DNA of 24,791 bases. It comes from SIG653 sp045578045. Its GTDB lineage: Bacteria > Bacillota > Clostridia > Oscillospirales > CAG-382. Below are positions 15,872-23,159 of this stretch, in pieces. The notes under the pieces were generated by a model that worked only from the letters and a program-made list of their open reading frames with translations, searched no databases and had not been told where the DNA came from. Position 1 is the first letter of the stretch. Every line of letters starts with the position of its first letter. A program made the position numbers and the translations under genes. The DNA is taken from the NCBI GenBank assembly GCA_045578045.1, contig JAZNJM010000014.1:1-24791 (forward strand), written 5' to 3'.

Positions 15872-16711
15872 TCATATCTTCGCATCTGTTTTAGATGTAT
15901 CCTCTGTATCTTTTTTATTTTTTGAATCAATATATTTTTTTCTTAGACAAAACATTCCAACGTTTTTAAATAAAGGAACTTTTTCACCAATTATCCTTTT
16001 TGCTATATTACCAAAAGAGGCTTCAAAAGGATATATAAATAATTTGTTTTCAGAAAAAGGTAAAGCTCCTTTTTCTTGTAATTCAATAATACGTGTATCA
16101 TATGGAATAACACCTAAAAGTGGAATCCCTGTTCGAGTAACGCTCTCAAAAACATCGGGTAATATTTTTTTCTTAACACCTTTTGAGCGATAGCTGTTTA
16201 TAACGAGTCTTATGGATTCAAGGCCTAAAGCGCTAAGTTTACCTGCGGTAACCTCTGCTGCTCTTATGGAAGTTGATTGCTGAAAGGTTACGATAATACC
16301 TTCATCGGCAAATTCAGCAAAAGCATCGTATATCCCTGGAGTATCTGCTCCTGCATCAATAATAATATAATCGTAATTATCTTTTAATTCTGCCATTAAT
16401 AAATCAGCGTTAACAAGCATTGGCGTATGATCTTCATAAATGAGAGGGGCGGGGAGAAAATCAAGACCATTAACACCACAATTTTTTATAACAGCCTCTT
16501 GAGCTGAACAGCGCCCTAATAATACGTCCAATGCATCAAAAATGAAATCGCTTTCTGAATTTAAAATTAAATCCATACATCTCATATGAAAGTCTCCGTC
16601 TATCAAAAGAACTTTCTTTCCGAGATTAGCAAGAACTGAAGAAATTCCTGCACTGACTGTTGTTTTTCCAACTCCGCCTTTATATGAAGCAACAAATAAA
16701 ATTTTTCCCAT
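15872..16711 (-). CDS. MinD-like ParA-family ATPase
   Basis: A 279-residue P-loop ATPase with the deviant Walker A KGGVGKTT (11-18), an LLIDGDFHMRCMD switch region (36-47), and the Walker B segment DYIIIDAGADTPG (about 113-127). The GVIPYDTRIIELQEKGALPF segment near 200-220 closely follows the MinD pattern (GVIPED...G.PV). Near the C-terminus LFKNVGMFCLRKKYI (about 247-261) could be an amphipathic membrane-targeting helix like that of MinD, but a charged tail of about 18 residues follows it. No minC or minE is nearby, so division-site placement is not established; flagellar (FlhG) or other ParA-like roles remain possible. Its neighbour is an MGS-like gene, as in the clostridial min-rodA-mgsA cluster. 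It has its own promoter. Confidence 0.75.
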   Translation of the reverse strand: MGKILFVASYKGGVGKTTVSAGISSVLANLGKKVLLIDGDFHMRCMDLILNSESDFIFDALDVLLGRCSAQEAVIKNCGVNGLDFLPAPLIYEDHTPMLVNADLLMAELKDNYDYIIIDAGADTPGIYDAFAEFADEGIIVTFQQSTSIRAAEVTAGKLSALGLESIRLVINSYRSKGVKKKILPDVFESVTRTGIPLLGVIPYDTRIIELQEKGALPFSENKLFIYPFEASFGNIAKRIIGEKVPLFKNVGMFCLRKKYIDSKNKKDTEDTSKTDAKI

Positions 16712-16766
16712 TTAAACACCTTTTTCGCTTCAGATATTGAACCGACACACTTACTATATTCGATAT

Positions 16767-16795
16767 ATTTTAACATTTTTTAAGATGTTTGTCAA
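16767..16795 (-). promoter_or_regulatory. Promoter of the MinD-like gene
   Basis: On the minus strand a perfect TTGACA (16795-16790) is followed after 17 bases by TAAAAT (16772-16767). The start of transcription is predicted near 16760, giving a leader of about 50 bases. Confidence 0.65.
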
Positions 16796-16808
16796 GGTTT
16801 TAAACCTT
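16794..16808. promoter_or_regulatory. Palindrome overlapping the -35 of the MinD-like gene
   Basis: AAGGTTT-T-AAACCTT is a perfect 7+1+7 inverted repeat abutting and overlapping the TTGACA by two bases. It could be an operator. It is too short of a U-tract to be a terminator for the kinase gene that ends about 55 bases before it. Confidence 0.4.
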
Positions 16809-16864
16809 ATTTATGCGTATTATCTGAAAATATTTGTATTATTCTTCTATACCATTATACAAAA

Positions 16865-17773
16865 TCAATGAAAAAGTATATTATTCAAAGTAACAAGCTC
16901 TTTAACCTTATTTTTACAAGGCGGTTCGCCGCCCTTTGTTAAACAGCATGCTGTTCCAAAAGCAACAGCAATTGATCCAGCTTCTTTAATATCCATTTTG
17001 TTCATAAGTCCATACGCAAAGCCTGAAACAGTGCTATCTCCCGCGCCAACAGTTGATACCGCTGTAATTGTTGGCGGTATTATTCTAATCTCTTCTTTTC
17101 TGTTATATAGATAAATACCTTTAGCACCTTTGCTTACAGCTATATTTTCAACACCAACTTTAATGAGATTATTTATACCTTCTTTTTCTTCTTCTCCAAA
17201 CATTTTAATTTCATTTTCATTTGGCTTTATAAGAAAAGGGCGAAGTGTTTTATAATCATTTATGTCTAACGATGAAGAGTCGAGAATTAGCTTAATGTTC
17301 TTTTTATGAAATTCTGATAATTTTTCAACTATTATATTTTTTGATATTCCTTTTGGAAGACTTCCTGAAAAAATGACAATATCTCCGTCTGATGTAAATT
17401 CATATGCCTTTTTTAAAACTTGAATACATTTTTCATCTGTTGTAAAAAAATCATTAGAGCAAATTCTTGTTTCAGATATCTGAGGAGAATGTATTGATAT
17501 ATTTTCTCTTATTTTTCCTTTTGTTAAAACACAATGTGAAGAAATAGAATATCTTGAAAGCAATTCGTTAAACAAATAAAAATTATCTTCTCCAAGTAGC
17601 ATTACAAGTTCAAAAGGAGAATCAAAAACCGATAAAGCCTTTGCGATGTTTACTCCTTTTCCAGCGGCGTATATTTCTGTTTCGTTTGAAAAATTTTCTT
17701 CATTCAATGTAAATTTTTGAAAATAAAAATGCTTATCAATAACGCTGTTTAATGATATGATTATTGTTTTCAA
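16865..17773 (-). CDS. PfkB-family sugar-phosphate kinase (1-phosphofructokinase / tagatose-6-phosphate kinase type)
   Basis: The 302 residues have the ribokinase fold and match the LacC/FruK subgroup: AAGKGVNIAKAL (36-47), FSGSLPKGI (135-143), IKPNENEIK (182-190), and the anion-hole and catalytic motif TVGAGDS (241-247) with Asp246 as the base. The reaction would be ATP-dependent phosphorylation of fructose 1-phosphate or tagatose 6-phosphate; the sequence does not settle which. There is no PTS or DeoR-type regulator alongside, unlike a normal fru operon. The start codon is TTG, supported by GAGAGGG eight to nine bases upstream and by the protein beginning exactly at the family start (MKTIIISLNSVIDK). 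It follows tmcAL by 25 bases, so the two are probably co-transcribed. Confidence 0.85.
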   Translation of the reverse strand: MKTIIISLNSVIDKHFYFQKFTLNEENFSNETEIYAAGKGVNIAKALSVFDSPFELVMLLGEDNFYLFNELLSRYSISSHCVLTKGKIRENISIHSPQISETRICSNDFFTTDEKCIQVLKKAYEFTSDGDIVIFSGSLPKGISKNIIVEKLSEFHKKNIKLILDSSSLDINDYKTLRPFLIKPNENEIKMFGEEEKEGINNLIKVGVENIAVSKGAKGIYLYNRKEEIRIIPPTITAVSTVGAGDSTVSGFAYGLMNKMDIKEAGSIAVAFGTACCLTKGGEPPCKNKVKELVTLNNILFH

Positions 17774-17798
17774 AGCAAAAGTCCCTCTCTGGAAAATG

Positions 17799-18920
17799 TT
17801 ATTTTTTTAGAATATTATCAAGAAATGGTAACTCATACGGTTTATACGTTGAATTTGAAAATAAAGAAAAAATTCTATCAGGTTTGAATGAAAGAGTTGT
17901 ATCTAAATTATTCTTTTTTTCATCGCTAACCCTTGTCAGAATTGGTATTTTAAAATTCTTTTTGTTTTCTGATATATATTCGATTCCTTTTTTGTTTGCA
18001 GCAAGTAAAACTGTATATTTCGGCATACATTTAACGTTTTTGGTTTCAACGTTAAAAAATATAGAATATATAGCCCTTCTGATTTTTGAAGAAGTATATG
18101 CGGATGTTGTACATTTTTTAATCAATTCGTCTATGCTATTTGCATTTTTAGCATTTGAAATTATTCTGTTATACAGAGAAAAATCGCAATCATAAATATC
18201 TTTATATTCCTTAGAAAAATTAAGCATTGTCAAAACCGTTTTATCTGTCATGGCAGAATTAAACTCAAACTCTTGTTTTATTGGAACTAAGGAAGAATAG
18301 TCTTCGTTTTTAAACATTTTATCTCTTATCTGACTTGCTGATATAAAGTTGAAATTTCTCTTTATAAACAAAGGAGCTAATGTTTTATACTTTTTTAAGT
18401 TTAAAAGATACTCAACTGAAAGAATATTATTTGGCATTTTAATATGTGTTGAATAACTTTCTCCCAATATATTGCTTATATATTTTTCTCTTGCTTTAGG
18501 ATAAGAAAGATTTTTGAATTTTTTATCATTTTTAAAAATATAATTTATTTCATTAATTGAGTTTTCGTCAGATAAAATCTCAACGATATCCGTTATTATT
18601 TTTTCATCACTTTCGTGCCCAAAAGCAAGAGACGTCATACCCAAAGCGTCAGCAATATAAACGCCGGATGATGCAAAGTCAGCAGCGGATGACATACAAA
18701 AAGGAAACGGGTGTTCAACAACTAAATCAGCACCACACATAACAGCAATTTTTGCTCGTGAATATTTATCGGTACAAGCAAAACCGCCCCTTTGTACTGT
18801 ATTCCCACTCATAATACAAAGAATTACGTCAGACTGTTTTCGCGCTTCTTTTATCTGATAAAAATGTCCGTTATGAAAAGGATTATATTCGCAAATTATA
18901 CCTGTATAATTCTTCTTCAT
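17799..18920 (-). CDS. tmcAL: tRNA(Met) cytidine acetate ligase (TmcAL, YlbM family)
   Basis: Forms N4-acetylcytidine at the wobble base of elongator tRNA-Met, using acetate and ATP via acetyl-adenylate. It has the nucleotidyltransferase nucleotide-binding motif NPFHNGHFY (13-21), the family motif MSGNTVQRGG (37-46), and the DLVVEHPFPF stretch (about 66-75). The 373-residue length is close to the usual 380-410. It lies divergent from ackA with 193 bases between them. AckA produces acetate, the substrate of TmcAL, so the pairing may be meaningful. The frame begins with ATG and a GGGTGG ribosome site. Confidence 0.9.
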   Translation of the reverse strand: MKKNYTGIICEYNPFHNGHFYQIKEARKQSDVILCIMSGNTVQRGGFACTDKYSRAKIAVMCGADLVVEHPFPFCMSSAADFASSGVYIADALGMTSLAFGHESDEKIITDIVEILSDENSINEINYIFKNDKKFKNLSYPKAREKYISNILGESYSTHIKMPNNILSVEYLLNLKKYKTLAPLFIKRNFNFISASQIRDKMFKNEDYSSLVPIKQEFEFNSAMTDKTVLTMLNFSKEYKDIYDCDFSLYNRIISNAKNANSIDELIKKCTTSAYTSSKIRRAIYSIFFNVETKNVKCMPKYTVLLAANKKGIEYISENKKNFKIPILTRVSDEKKNNLDTTLSFKPDRIFSLFSNSTYKPYELPFLDNILKK

Positions 18921-19003
18921 ATTCCACCCTTAATTTACAAATTTTATAGCTTTATTTCATAGATAAAATTTTCAAATGAACCAAAAATGCTTTCAAAATA
19001 GTA

Positions 19004-19032
19004 TTGCATTTTTAAATTAATTGTAGTATAAT
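19004..19032 (+). promoter_or_regulatory. Promoter of the ackA operon
   Basis: TTGCAT (19004-19009), 17-base spacer, perfect TATAAT (19027-19032). The predicted start is near 19039, giving a leader of about 75 bases before ackA. No equally good promoter is seen for the divergent tmcAL. Confidence 0.7.
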
Positions 19033-19078
19033 GTTTGAAAGTAAAAAAGTCAACTGTTTTTTAAAAAAATAATAAGAA

Positions 19079-19102
19079 AGGAATATTCCTCCCTTAAAGG
19101 AG
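19079..19102 (+). promoter_or_regulatory. ackA leader with two mutually exclusive small stems at the ribosome site
   Basis: AGGAATATTCCT (19079-19090) is a 12-base palindrome (4-bp stem, AUAU loop). CTCC (19089-19092) can instead pair with the GGAG of the ackA ribosome site (19099-19102) across a 6-base loop. The two stems share bases 19089-19090, so only one can form. Both are only 4 bp, so the effect may be small. Confidence 0.3.
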
Positions 19103-19113
19103 AAAAAAACAAT

Positions 19114-20322
19114 ATGAACATTTTAGTTGTTAATGCGGGTAGTTCTTCCCTGAAATATCAACTTTTTGATATGGATAAAGAGCAAGTTATGGCGAAAGGT
19201 CTTTGCGAGAGAATTGCAATAGACGGCAAATTAACACATAAAAATCTTATAAATGGCAAGGTTTTAAAAAGTGATATACCAATGCCCTCTCACGTTGAAG
19301 CAACAAAAGCTATGATTGATGCAATTATTGATAAAGAATTTGGTGTGCTTGAAAGTATGAGCCAAATATCAGCTATCGGTCATAGAGTTGTTCAAGGTGG
19401 TCCTTGGCTCACAAAACCAACTCTTGTTACAGAAGAAACAATAGAAATTCTCAATCGTTGTATAGACCTTGCTCCTCTTCATACTATTCCACATCTTCAA
19501 GGAATAGCAGGCTGTACAGCTATTTTACCCGATTGTCCTCAGGTTCTTGTTATTGATACGTCTTTCCATTCAACAATGCCCAAAAAAGCATACACTTTCC
19601 CAATTGCAAAGGAAGTTGCTGAAAAAAACAATATTCGCAGATATGGTGCACACGGAACTTCACATAGATACGTAGCTTCAGAGGCTTTAAAATATCTTGA
19701 TAAACCAGCAGAAGAAACAAAAATAATTACTTGTCATTTAGGAAACGGTTCTTCAATAAGTGCGGTTAAGGGCGGAAAAGTTGTTGATACTTCAATGGGC
19801 TTCACTCCACTTGATGGAATTATAATGGGTTCACGTTGTGGTGCAGTAGATCCTGCTATCGTTCCATATATTATGCAAAAAGAAAACATTTCAGTTGACG
19901 ATATTGGAAATTGGATGAACAAAAAATGCGGTCTTGTTGGTGTTTCTGGCATATCAAGCGACCTTAGAGACGTTAAAGCTGCTATGGATAACGGCAATGA
20001 AGATGCAAAACTTGCATTTGATATTCTCGTATATGGTATTAAGAAATTTATCGGTTCATATACAGCAATAATGAATGGACTTGATTGCATTGTTTTCACA
20101 GCAGGTATTGGTGAAAATGACGAAGAAGTAAGAGCAGGCGTTATATCTGATATGGAGTATCTTGGAATTAAACTTGATTCTGAGAAAAATAATAATATCT
20201 CTTCTCTTGAAGCGCCTTGCCAAATTTCAACAGAAGATTCTAAAGTTAAAGTTTTTGTTATCCCAACAAATGAAGAGCTTGTTATAGCAAGAGATACAAA
20301 AGAATTGGTTGAAAATCTTTAA
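19114..20322 (+). CDS. ackA: Acetate kinase (AckA)
   Basis: Interconverts acetyl phosphate plus ADP with acetate plus ATP, the ATP-yielding end of acetate fermentation. The signature NAGSSSLKYQLFD (6-18), GHRVVQGGP near 90, DTSFHSTMP, RRYGAHGTSHRYV near 175-187, HLGNGSSISAVKGGKVVDTSMGFTPLDG near 208-235, and GENDEEVR near 325 are all intact. The 402 residues match the family. No pta lies next to it, although pta-ackA pairing is common. It is first in a four-gene unit, and its stop forms TAATG with dut. AAAGGAG (19096-19102) is the ribosome site. Confidence 0.97.
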   Translation: MNILVVNAGSSSLKYQLFDMDKEQVMAKGLCERIAIDGKLTHKNLINGKVLKSDIPMPSHVEATKAMIDAIIDKEFGVLESMSQISAIGHRVVQGGPWLTKPTLVTEETIEILNRCIDLAPLHTIPHLQGIAGCTAILPDCPQVLVIDTSFHSTMPKKAYTFPIAKEVAEKNNIRRYGAHGTSHRYVASEALKYLDKPAEETKIITCHLGNGSSISAVKGGKVVDTSMGFTPLDGIIMGSRCGAVDPAIVPYIMQKENISVDDIGNWMNKKCGLVGVSGISSDLRDVKAAMDNGNEDAKLAFDILVYGIKKFIGSYTAIMNGLDCIVFTAGIGENDEEVRAGVISDMEYLGIKLDSEKNNNISSLEAPCQISTEDSKVKVFVIPTNEELVIARDTKELVENL

Positions 20323-20792
20323 TGAATAAAATAGCTTTATTTGAAAAAGTTAGCGAAGAAGAATTTATAAAAAGCGGTGGGAAGAACTATGATAAAATAG
20401 TTCTTCCAAAAAGAGCAACGGAAGGTTCTGCGGGATATGATTTTTTCTCCTCGTATGATATTGAAATTGAACCGCTTTCAGATTGCCTTGTTCCAACGGG
20501 AATAAGAGCAAAAATAGAAAATGGCTGGGTTTTATGCATTTTTCCAAGAAGTGGACTCGGCTTTAAATATGGACTTTCATTAAAAAATACTATCGGTGTT
20601 ATAGACGCTGATTATTATCATTCTGATAATGAAGGACATATTATGATAAAATTACACAATAATTCTACCGAAAACGTTTTTATTCCTTTTGGAAAAGCCT
20701 TCGCTCAGGGAATTTTCTTTCCCTTTGGAATAACAGAAGATGACAACGTTTCAAAAAAGAGAAAAGGCGGTTTTGGGAGTACTGATAGCTGA
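20322..20792 (+). CDS. dut: dUTP diphosphatase (dUTPase, Dut)
   Basis: Hydrolyses dUTP to dUMP and pyrophosphate, keeping uracil out of DNA. All five trimeric-dUTPase motifs are visible in 156 residues: GSAGYDFFS (1), PRSGLGF (2), GVIDADYYHSDNEGHI (3) with the catalytic Asp, GKAFAQGIF (4) and RKGGFGSTDS (5). Motif 3 has a few extra residues (HSDNE) compared with E. coli Dut, which I recall as common in clostridial forms. There is no good ribosome site; it relies on the TAATG overlap with ackA. The pairing with acetate kinase has no obvious metabolic reason. Confidence 0.92.
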   Translation: MNKIALFEKVSEEEFIKSGGKNYDKIVLPKRATEGSAGYDFFSSYDIEIEPLSDCLVPTGIRAKIENGWVLCIFPRSGLGFKYGLSLKNTIGVIDADYYHSDNEGHIMIKLHNNSTENVFIPFGKAFAQGIFFPFGITEDDNVSKKRKGGFGSTDS

Positions 20793-20803
20793 TTATTGTA
20801 AAA

Positions 20804-21154
20804 ATGAAAATGAATAAAAAAATAATAGCTGTTATTGCTTTTATTATTATTTTTTTTGCTGTTTTATCGTTTTCAAAATTTTATACCAATATGAAATATT
20901 TGAACGAAGATGAAGTTAAGGAAATTGCTTTTTTTCAGTCCAATTCAAGCGTGAATGATATTTCCGATTTTGTATGTGAAAAAGAAATAAGTGAAAATGG
21001 TATTGTAACTTTTAAAGTATCTTATTCAGATTCTAAAGGTGTTTATTATTTCATTTTAGACGGAAAAGACGGCAAAATAATTGAGTATTCAAAATTAAAA
21101 CGTGGCGAACCCTTACCTGAAATATTTGAATCATCTAAACAAGTTTCAAAATAA
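20804..21154 (+). CDS. Single-span membrane protein with a PepSY-like domain
   Basis: The 116 residues form a short basic N-terminus, one membrane helix (about 5-24), and an extracytoplasmic domain. In that domain a helix with LNEDEVKEIA is followed by strands around FKVSYSDSKGVYYFILDGKDGKIIEYSK. This helix plus beta-hairpin with a DGKDG turn resembles a single PepSY domain, a fold often linked to peptidase inhibition or envelope functions. The assignment is by shape only. A second in-frame ATG two codons in is equally possible, and no strong ribosome site marks either. It lies 11 bases after dut and 14 before dat, in the ackA operon. Confidence 0.55.
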   Translation: MKMNKKIIAVIAFIIIFFAVLSFSKFYTNMKYLNEDEVKEIAFFQSNSSVNDISDFVCEKEISENGIVTFKVSYSDSKGVYYFILDGKDGKIIEYSKLKRGEPLPEIFESSKQVSK

Positions 21155-21168
21155 GGAGAATATATTTT

Positions 21169-22014
21169 ATGCAAAATATAGGATATTATAACGGAAAAAT
21201 AGGATTAATTGAAGATATGGTCATTCCAATGAATGACAGAGCTGTTTATTTCGGAGATGGTATATACGATGCAACGTGTTGTAAAAACGGAGTTGTTTTT
21301 CTTGCTGAGGAACATATCGACAGGTTTTTTAATAACGCTTTATTAATTGATATCGTTCCAGATTTCACCAAAAAAGAGCTTTATGATTTACTTCACGACC
21401 TTTTGAAAAAGGTTGATGCAGATGAGTGTTTTGCTTATTGGCAGATTTCAAGAGGCACCGCTAAAAGAAACCATATTTATCCAGCTGATGTAAAACCAAA
21501 TTTACTTATAACAATCTCTCCCGCACCTATCAGAGATATATATAAAAAAATAAAAGTTATAACATCTGAAGATGTCAGATTTCTTATGTGTAATATAAAA
21601 ACAATTGATCTTCTTCCAACGGTTATAGCTGCTCAAAAAGCTGAAGAGTCGGGAGCTGAAGAGTGTATTTTCCATCGTGGTAACAGAGTAACAGAGTGTT
21701 CACATAGTAATGTACATATTTTGAAAAACGGAAAGTTAAAAACAGCACCTACTGACCAATATATTTTACCTGGTATTGCAAGAGCACATATTATAAAGGC
21801 TTGTAAAAAACTTTCTATCCCCGTTGATGAAACTCCTTTCACCCTTGACGAATTGAAAGATGCTGATGAAATTTTAATTTCAAGTTCTTCTAAATTCTGT
21901 ATTTCCGCAAATAATCTCAATGGTGAACAAGTTGGCGGAAAAGCTCCTCAGCTTCTTAAAGCAATTCAAGATGAAGTTTTTGATGAGTTTTATACAGCAG
22001 TTGGCGTTAAATAA
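21169..22014 (+). CDS. dat: D-amino-acid (D-alanine) aminotransferase
   Basis: PLP-dependent fold-type IV aminotransferase that exchanges the amino group between D-alanine and 2-oxo acids, giving D-glutamate for peptidoglycan. The D-specific pattern is clear: YFGDGIYDATCCKNG (27-41), WQISRGTAKRNHIYP (91-105), the PLP lysine in CNIKTIDLLP (Lys144), and Glu176 in VTECSHSNV. These match D-amino-acid transaminase better than branched-chain IlvE. The 281-residue length is right. AAGGAG precedes the start. It ends the ackA operon in front of a strong terminator; the downstream dacF also concerns D-alanine but is a separate unit. Confidence 0.88.
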   Translation: MQNIGYYNGKIGLIEDMVIPMNDRAVYFGDGIYDATCCKNGVVFLAEEHIDRFFNNALLIDIVPDFTKKELYDLLHDLLKKVDADECFAYWQISRGTAKRNHIYPADVKPNLLITISPAPIRDIYKKIKVITSEDVRFLMCNIKTIDLLPTVIAAQKAEESGAEECIFHRGNRVTECSHSNVHILKNGKLKTAPTDQYILPGIARAHIIKACKKLSIPVDETPFTLDELKDADEILISSSSKFCISANNLNGEQVGGKAPQLLKAIQDEVFDEFYTAVGVK

Positions 22015-22029
22015 TAGTATTTGAAAATA

Positions 22030-22061
22030 AAAGTCCCGCTTCTTTAAGAAAGCGAGACTTT
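22030..22061. terminator. Bidirectional intrinsic terminator between dat and the AEC gene
   Basis: Arms AAAGTCCCGCTT (22030-22041) and AAGCGAGACTTT (22050-22061) surround an 8-base loop. One position is a C-A mismatch on the plus strand but a G-U wobble on the minus strand. Plus-strand RNA continues into TTTTTCTTTT, and minus-strand RNA into TTTTATTTT. It therefore serves both dat (+) and the AEC transporter (-), which converge here. Confidence 0.88.
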
Positions 22062-22066
22062 TTCTT

Positions 22067-22999
22067 TTAATATATTATTGAATAAATTTCATTAGTTATA
22101 AAACACATCAAAGGAATAGTTGCAAGTGATAGTGTAAAGGATAATGCATTAACGTTTGCTGCAAAAGGTGTTTTATCATTTTGTGAGAAGCAAGTTGTTG
22201 TTGTCAATTCTACTCCGCTTGGAAGAGCAGAAAGAGTAACGAAAACAAGCGTAGTATTAATATCGAAACGTGCTATAAGGCAAACGATAAATACAAGAAG
22301 CGGAAACAGTAGCAATTTGTATGCAGAAGCAATAAGTATCTCAAACTGAAATTTAATTCCTTTTAATGGGAAGTTTGAAAAATACATTCCAACAAGAAAA
22401 GCAGATAATGTTGGAACCATACTGGAAATATATCCAACAGTGTTTGCTATTGGAAGAACAAGTCTTATATTAAGGAAATACATCAAAACGGCGAGAACTT
22501 CAATTATAAATGGGATAGTAAATATTCTTTTTAATATATTTCTTTTTTTATATAAAATCTTACCTGAAAAAACATTAAACAGAAATTGATTTACCAAAAT
22601 AAAAACAGCTGTATATATCTTAGCGTTGCACCCTGAAATATTTGATAAAAGAGGATAAGCAAATATAGATGCAGCCGTTGAAAAAAGTGAACACGCAAAA
22701 ACGTTTGATGCATCATTATCTTTTTTTAAAAAGAATAAATACGAAACCAAATAAAACATAAAAAAGATAATAATTGCAGATATAAACGCCCACGTCAATT
22801 CTGAGCTGTTTTCTTTTGTTTTATCTATTTGAAGAAAATTAACAACCATAAACGGCGTTAAAAAATTCACAGAAACATATCCAATAGTTTTTGTTGAATC
22901 GGAATTTATTATTTTGTTTTTTCCGCACAGAAGTCCTAATAACATTATAAAAAGGAAAGGAATGACCGTACTGAATTGTTGATACCCCAAATTATTCAT
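22067..22999 (-). CDS. AEC (auxin efflux carrier) family transporter
   Basis: A 310-residue membrane protein with about ten hydrophobic segments arranged as two halves, as in AEC permeases. FLTPFMVVNFLQI (about 46-58) in the first half and the second-half LSALPSGVELTTTTCFSQND (about 258-277) match the positions of the helix-break motifs of the family. AEC members move small organic acids such as malate, or auxin-like compounds; no substrate can be named here. It stands alone, convergent with dat, with its own strong promoter and probable operators (23033-23076). AGGAG at a proper distance supports the ATG start. Confidence 0.8.
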   Translation of the reverse strand: MNNLGYQQFSTVIPFLFIMLLGLLCGKNKIINSDSTKTIGYVSVNFLTPFMVVNFLQIDKTKENSSELTWAFISAIIIFFMFYLVSYLFFLKKDNDASNVFACSLFSTAASIFAYPLLSNISGCNAKIYTAVFILVNQFLFNVFSGKILYKKRNILKRIFTIPFIIEVLAVLMYFLNIRLVLPIANTVGYISSMVPTLSAFLVGMYFSNFPLKGIKFQFEILIASAYKLLLFPLLVFIVCLIARFDINTTLVFVTLSALPSGVELTTTTCFSQNDKTPFAANVNALSFTLSLATIPLMCFITNEIYSIIY

Positions 23000-23032
23000 T
23001 ATTTTCTCCTAAAAAAAGTCAATATTCAACAC

Positions 23033-23076
23033 TTTGAAATTATATCAAAATAACTTGAGAATGTCAAGTACGTACT
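23033..23076 (-). promoter_or_regulatory. Consensus promoter of the AEC gene embedded in inverted repeats
   Basis: On the minus strand TTGACA (23067-23062), a 17-base spacer and TATAAT (23044-23039) form a perfect sigma-A promoter with an extended -10 (TGA just before TATAAT). Two similar inverted repeats cover it: CTTGA-N5-TCAAG (23054-23068) over the -35 and TTTGA-N7-TCAAA (23033-23049) over the -10. The 10-base palindrome AGTACGTACT (23067-23076) abuts the -35. The layout suggests repression by a dimeric regulator, perhaps responding to the transported compound. Confidence 0.75.
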
Positions 23077-23129
23077 AATAGATTTTATTGATATTAGCAT
23101 TTTTTTATATATTTTTGGGTTCGATAGCT

Positions 23130-23159
23130 TTGCGAGAACTTTTTTGGTTTTGATATAAT
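23130..23159 (+). promoter_or_regulatory. Candidate promoter of dacF
   Basis: TTGCGA (23130-23135), an 18-base spacer, and TATAAT (23154-23159) preceded by the extended -10 dinucleotide TG (23151-23152). The leader would be about 120 bases and very T-rich. A second TATAAT at 23235-23240 has TTGTAA 19 bases before it and is weaker. No obvious sporulation sigma-F or sigma-G site is seen, although Bacillus dacF is sigma-F controlled. Confidence 0.45.
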
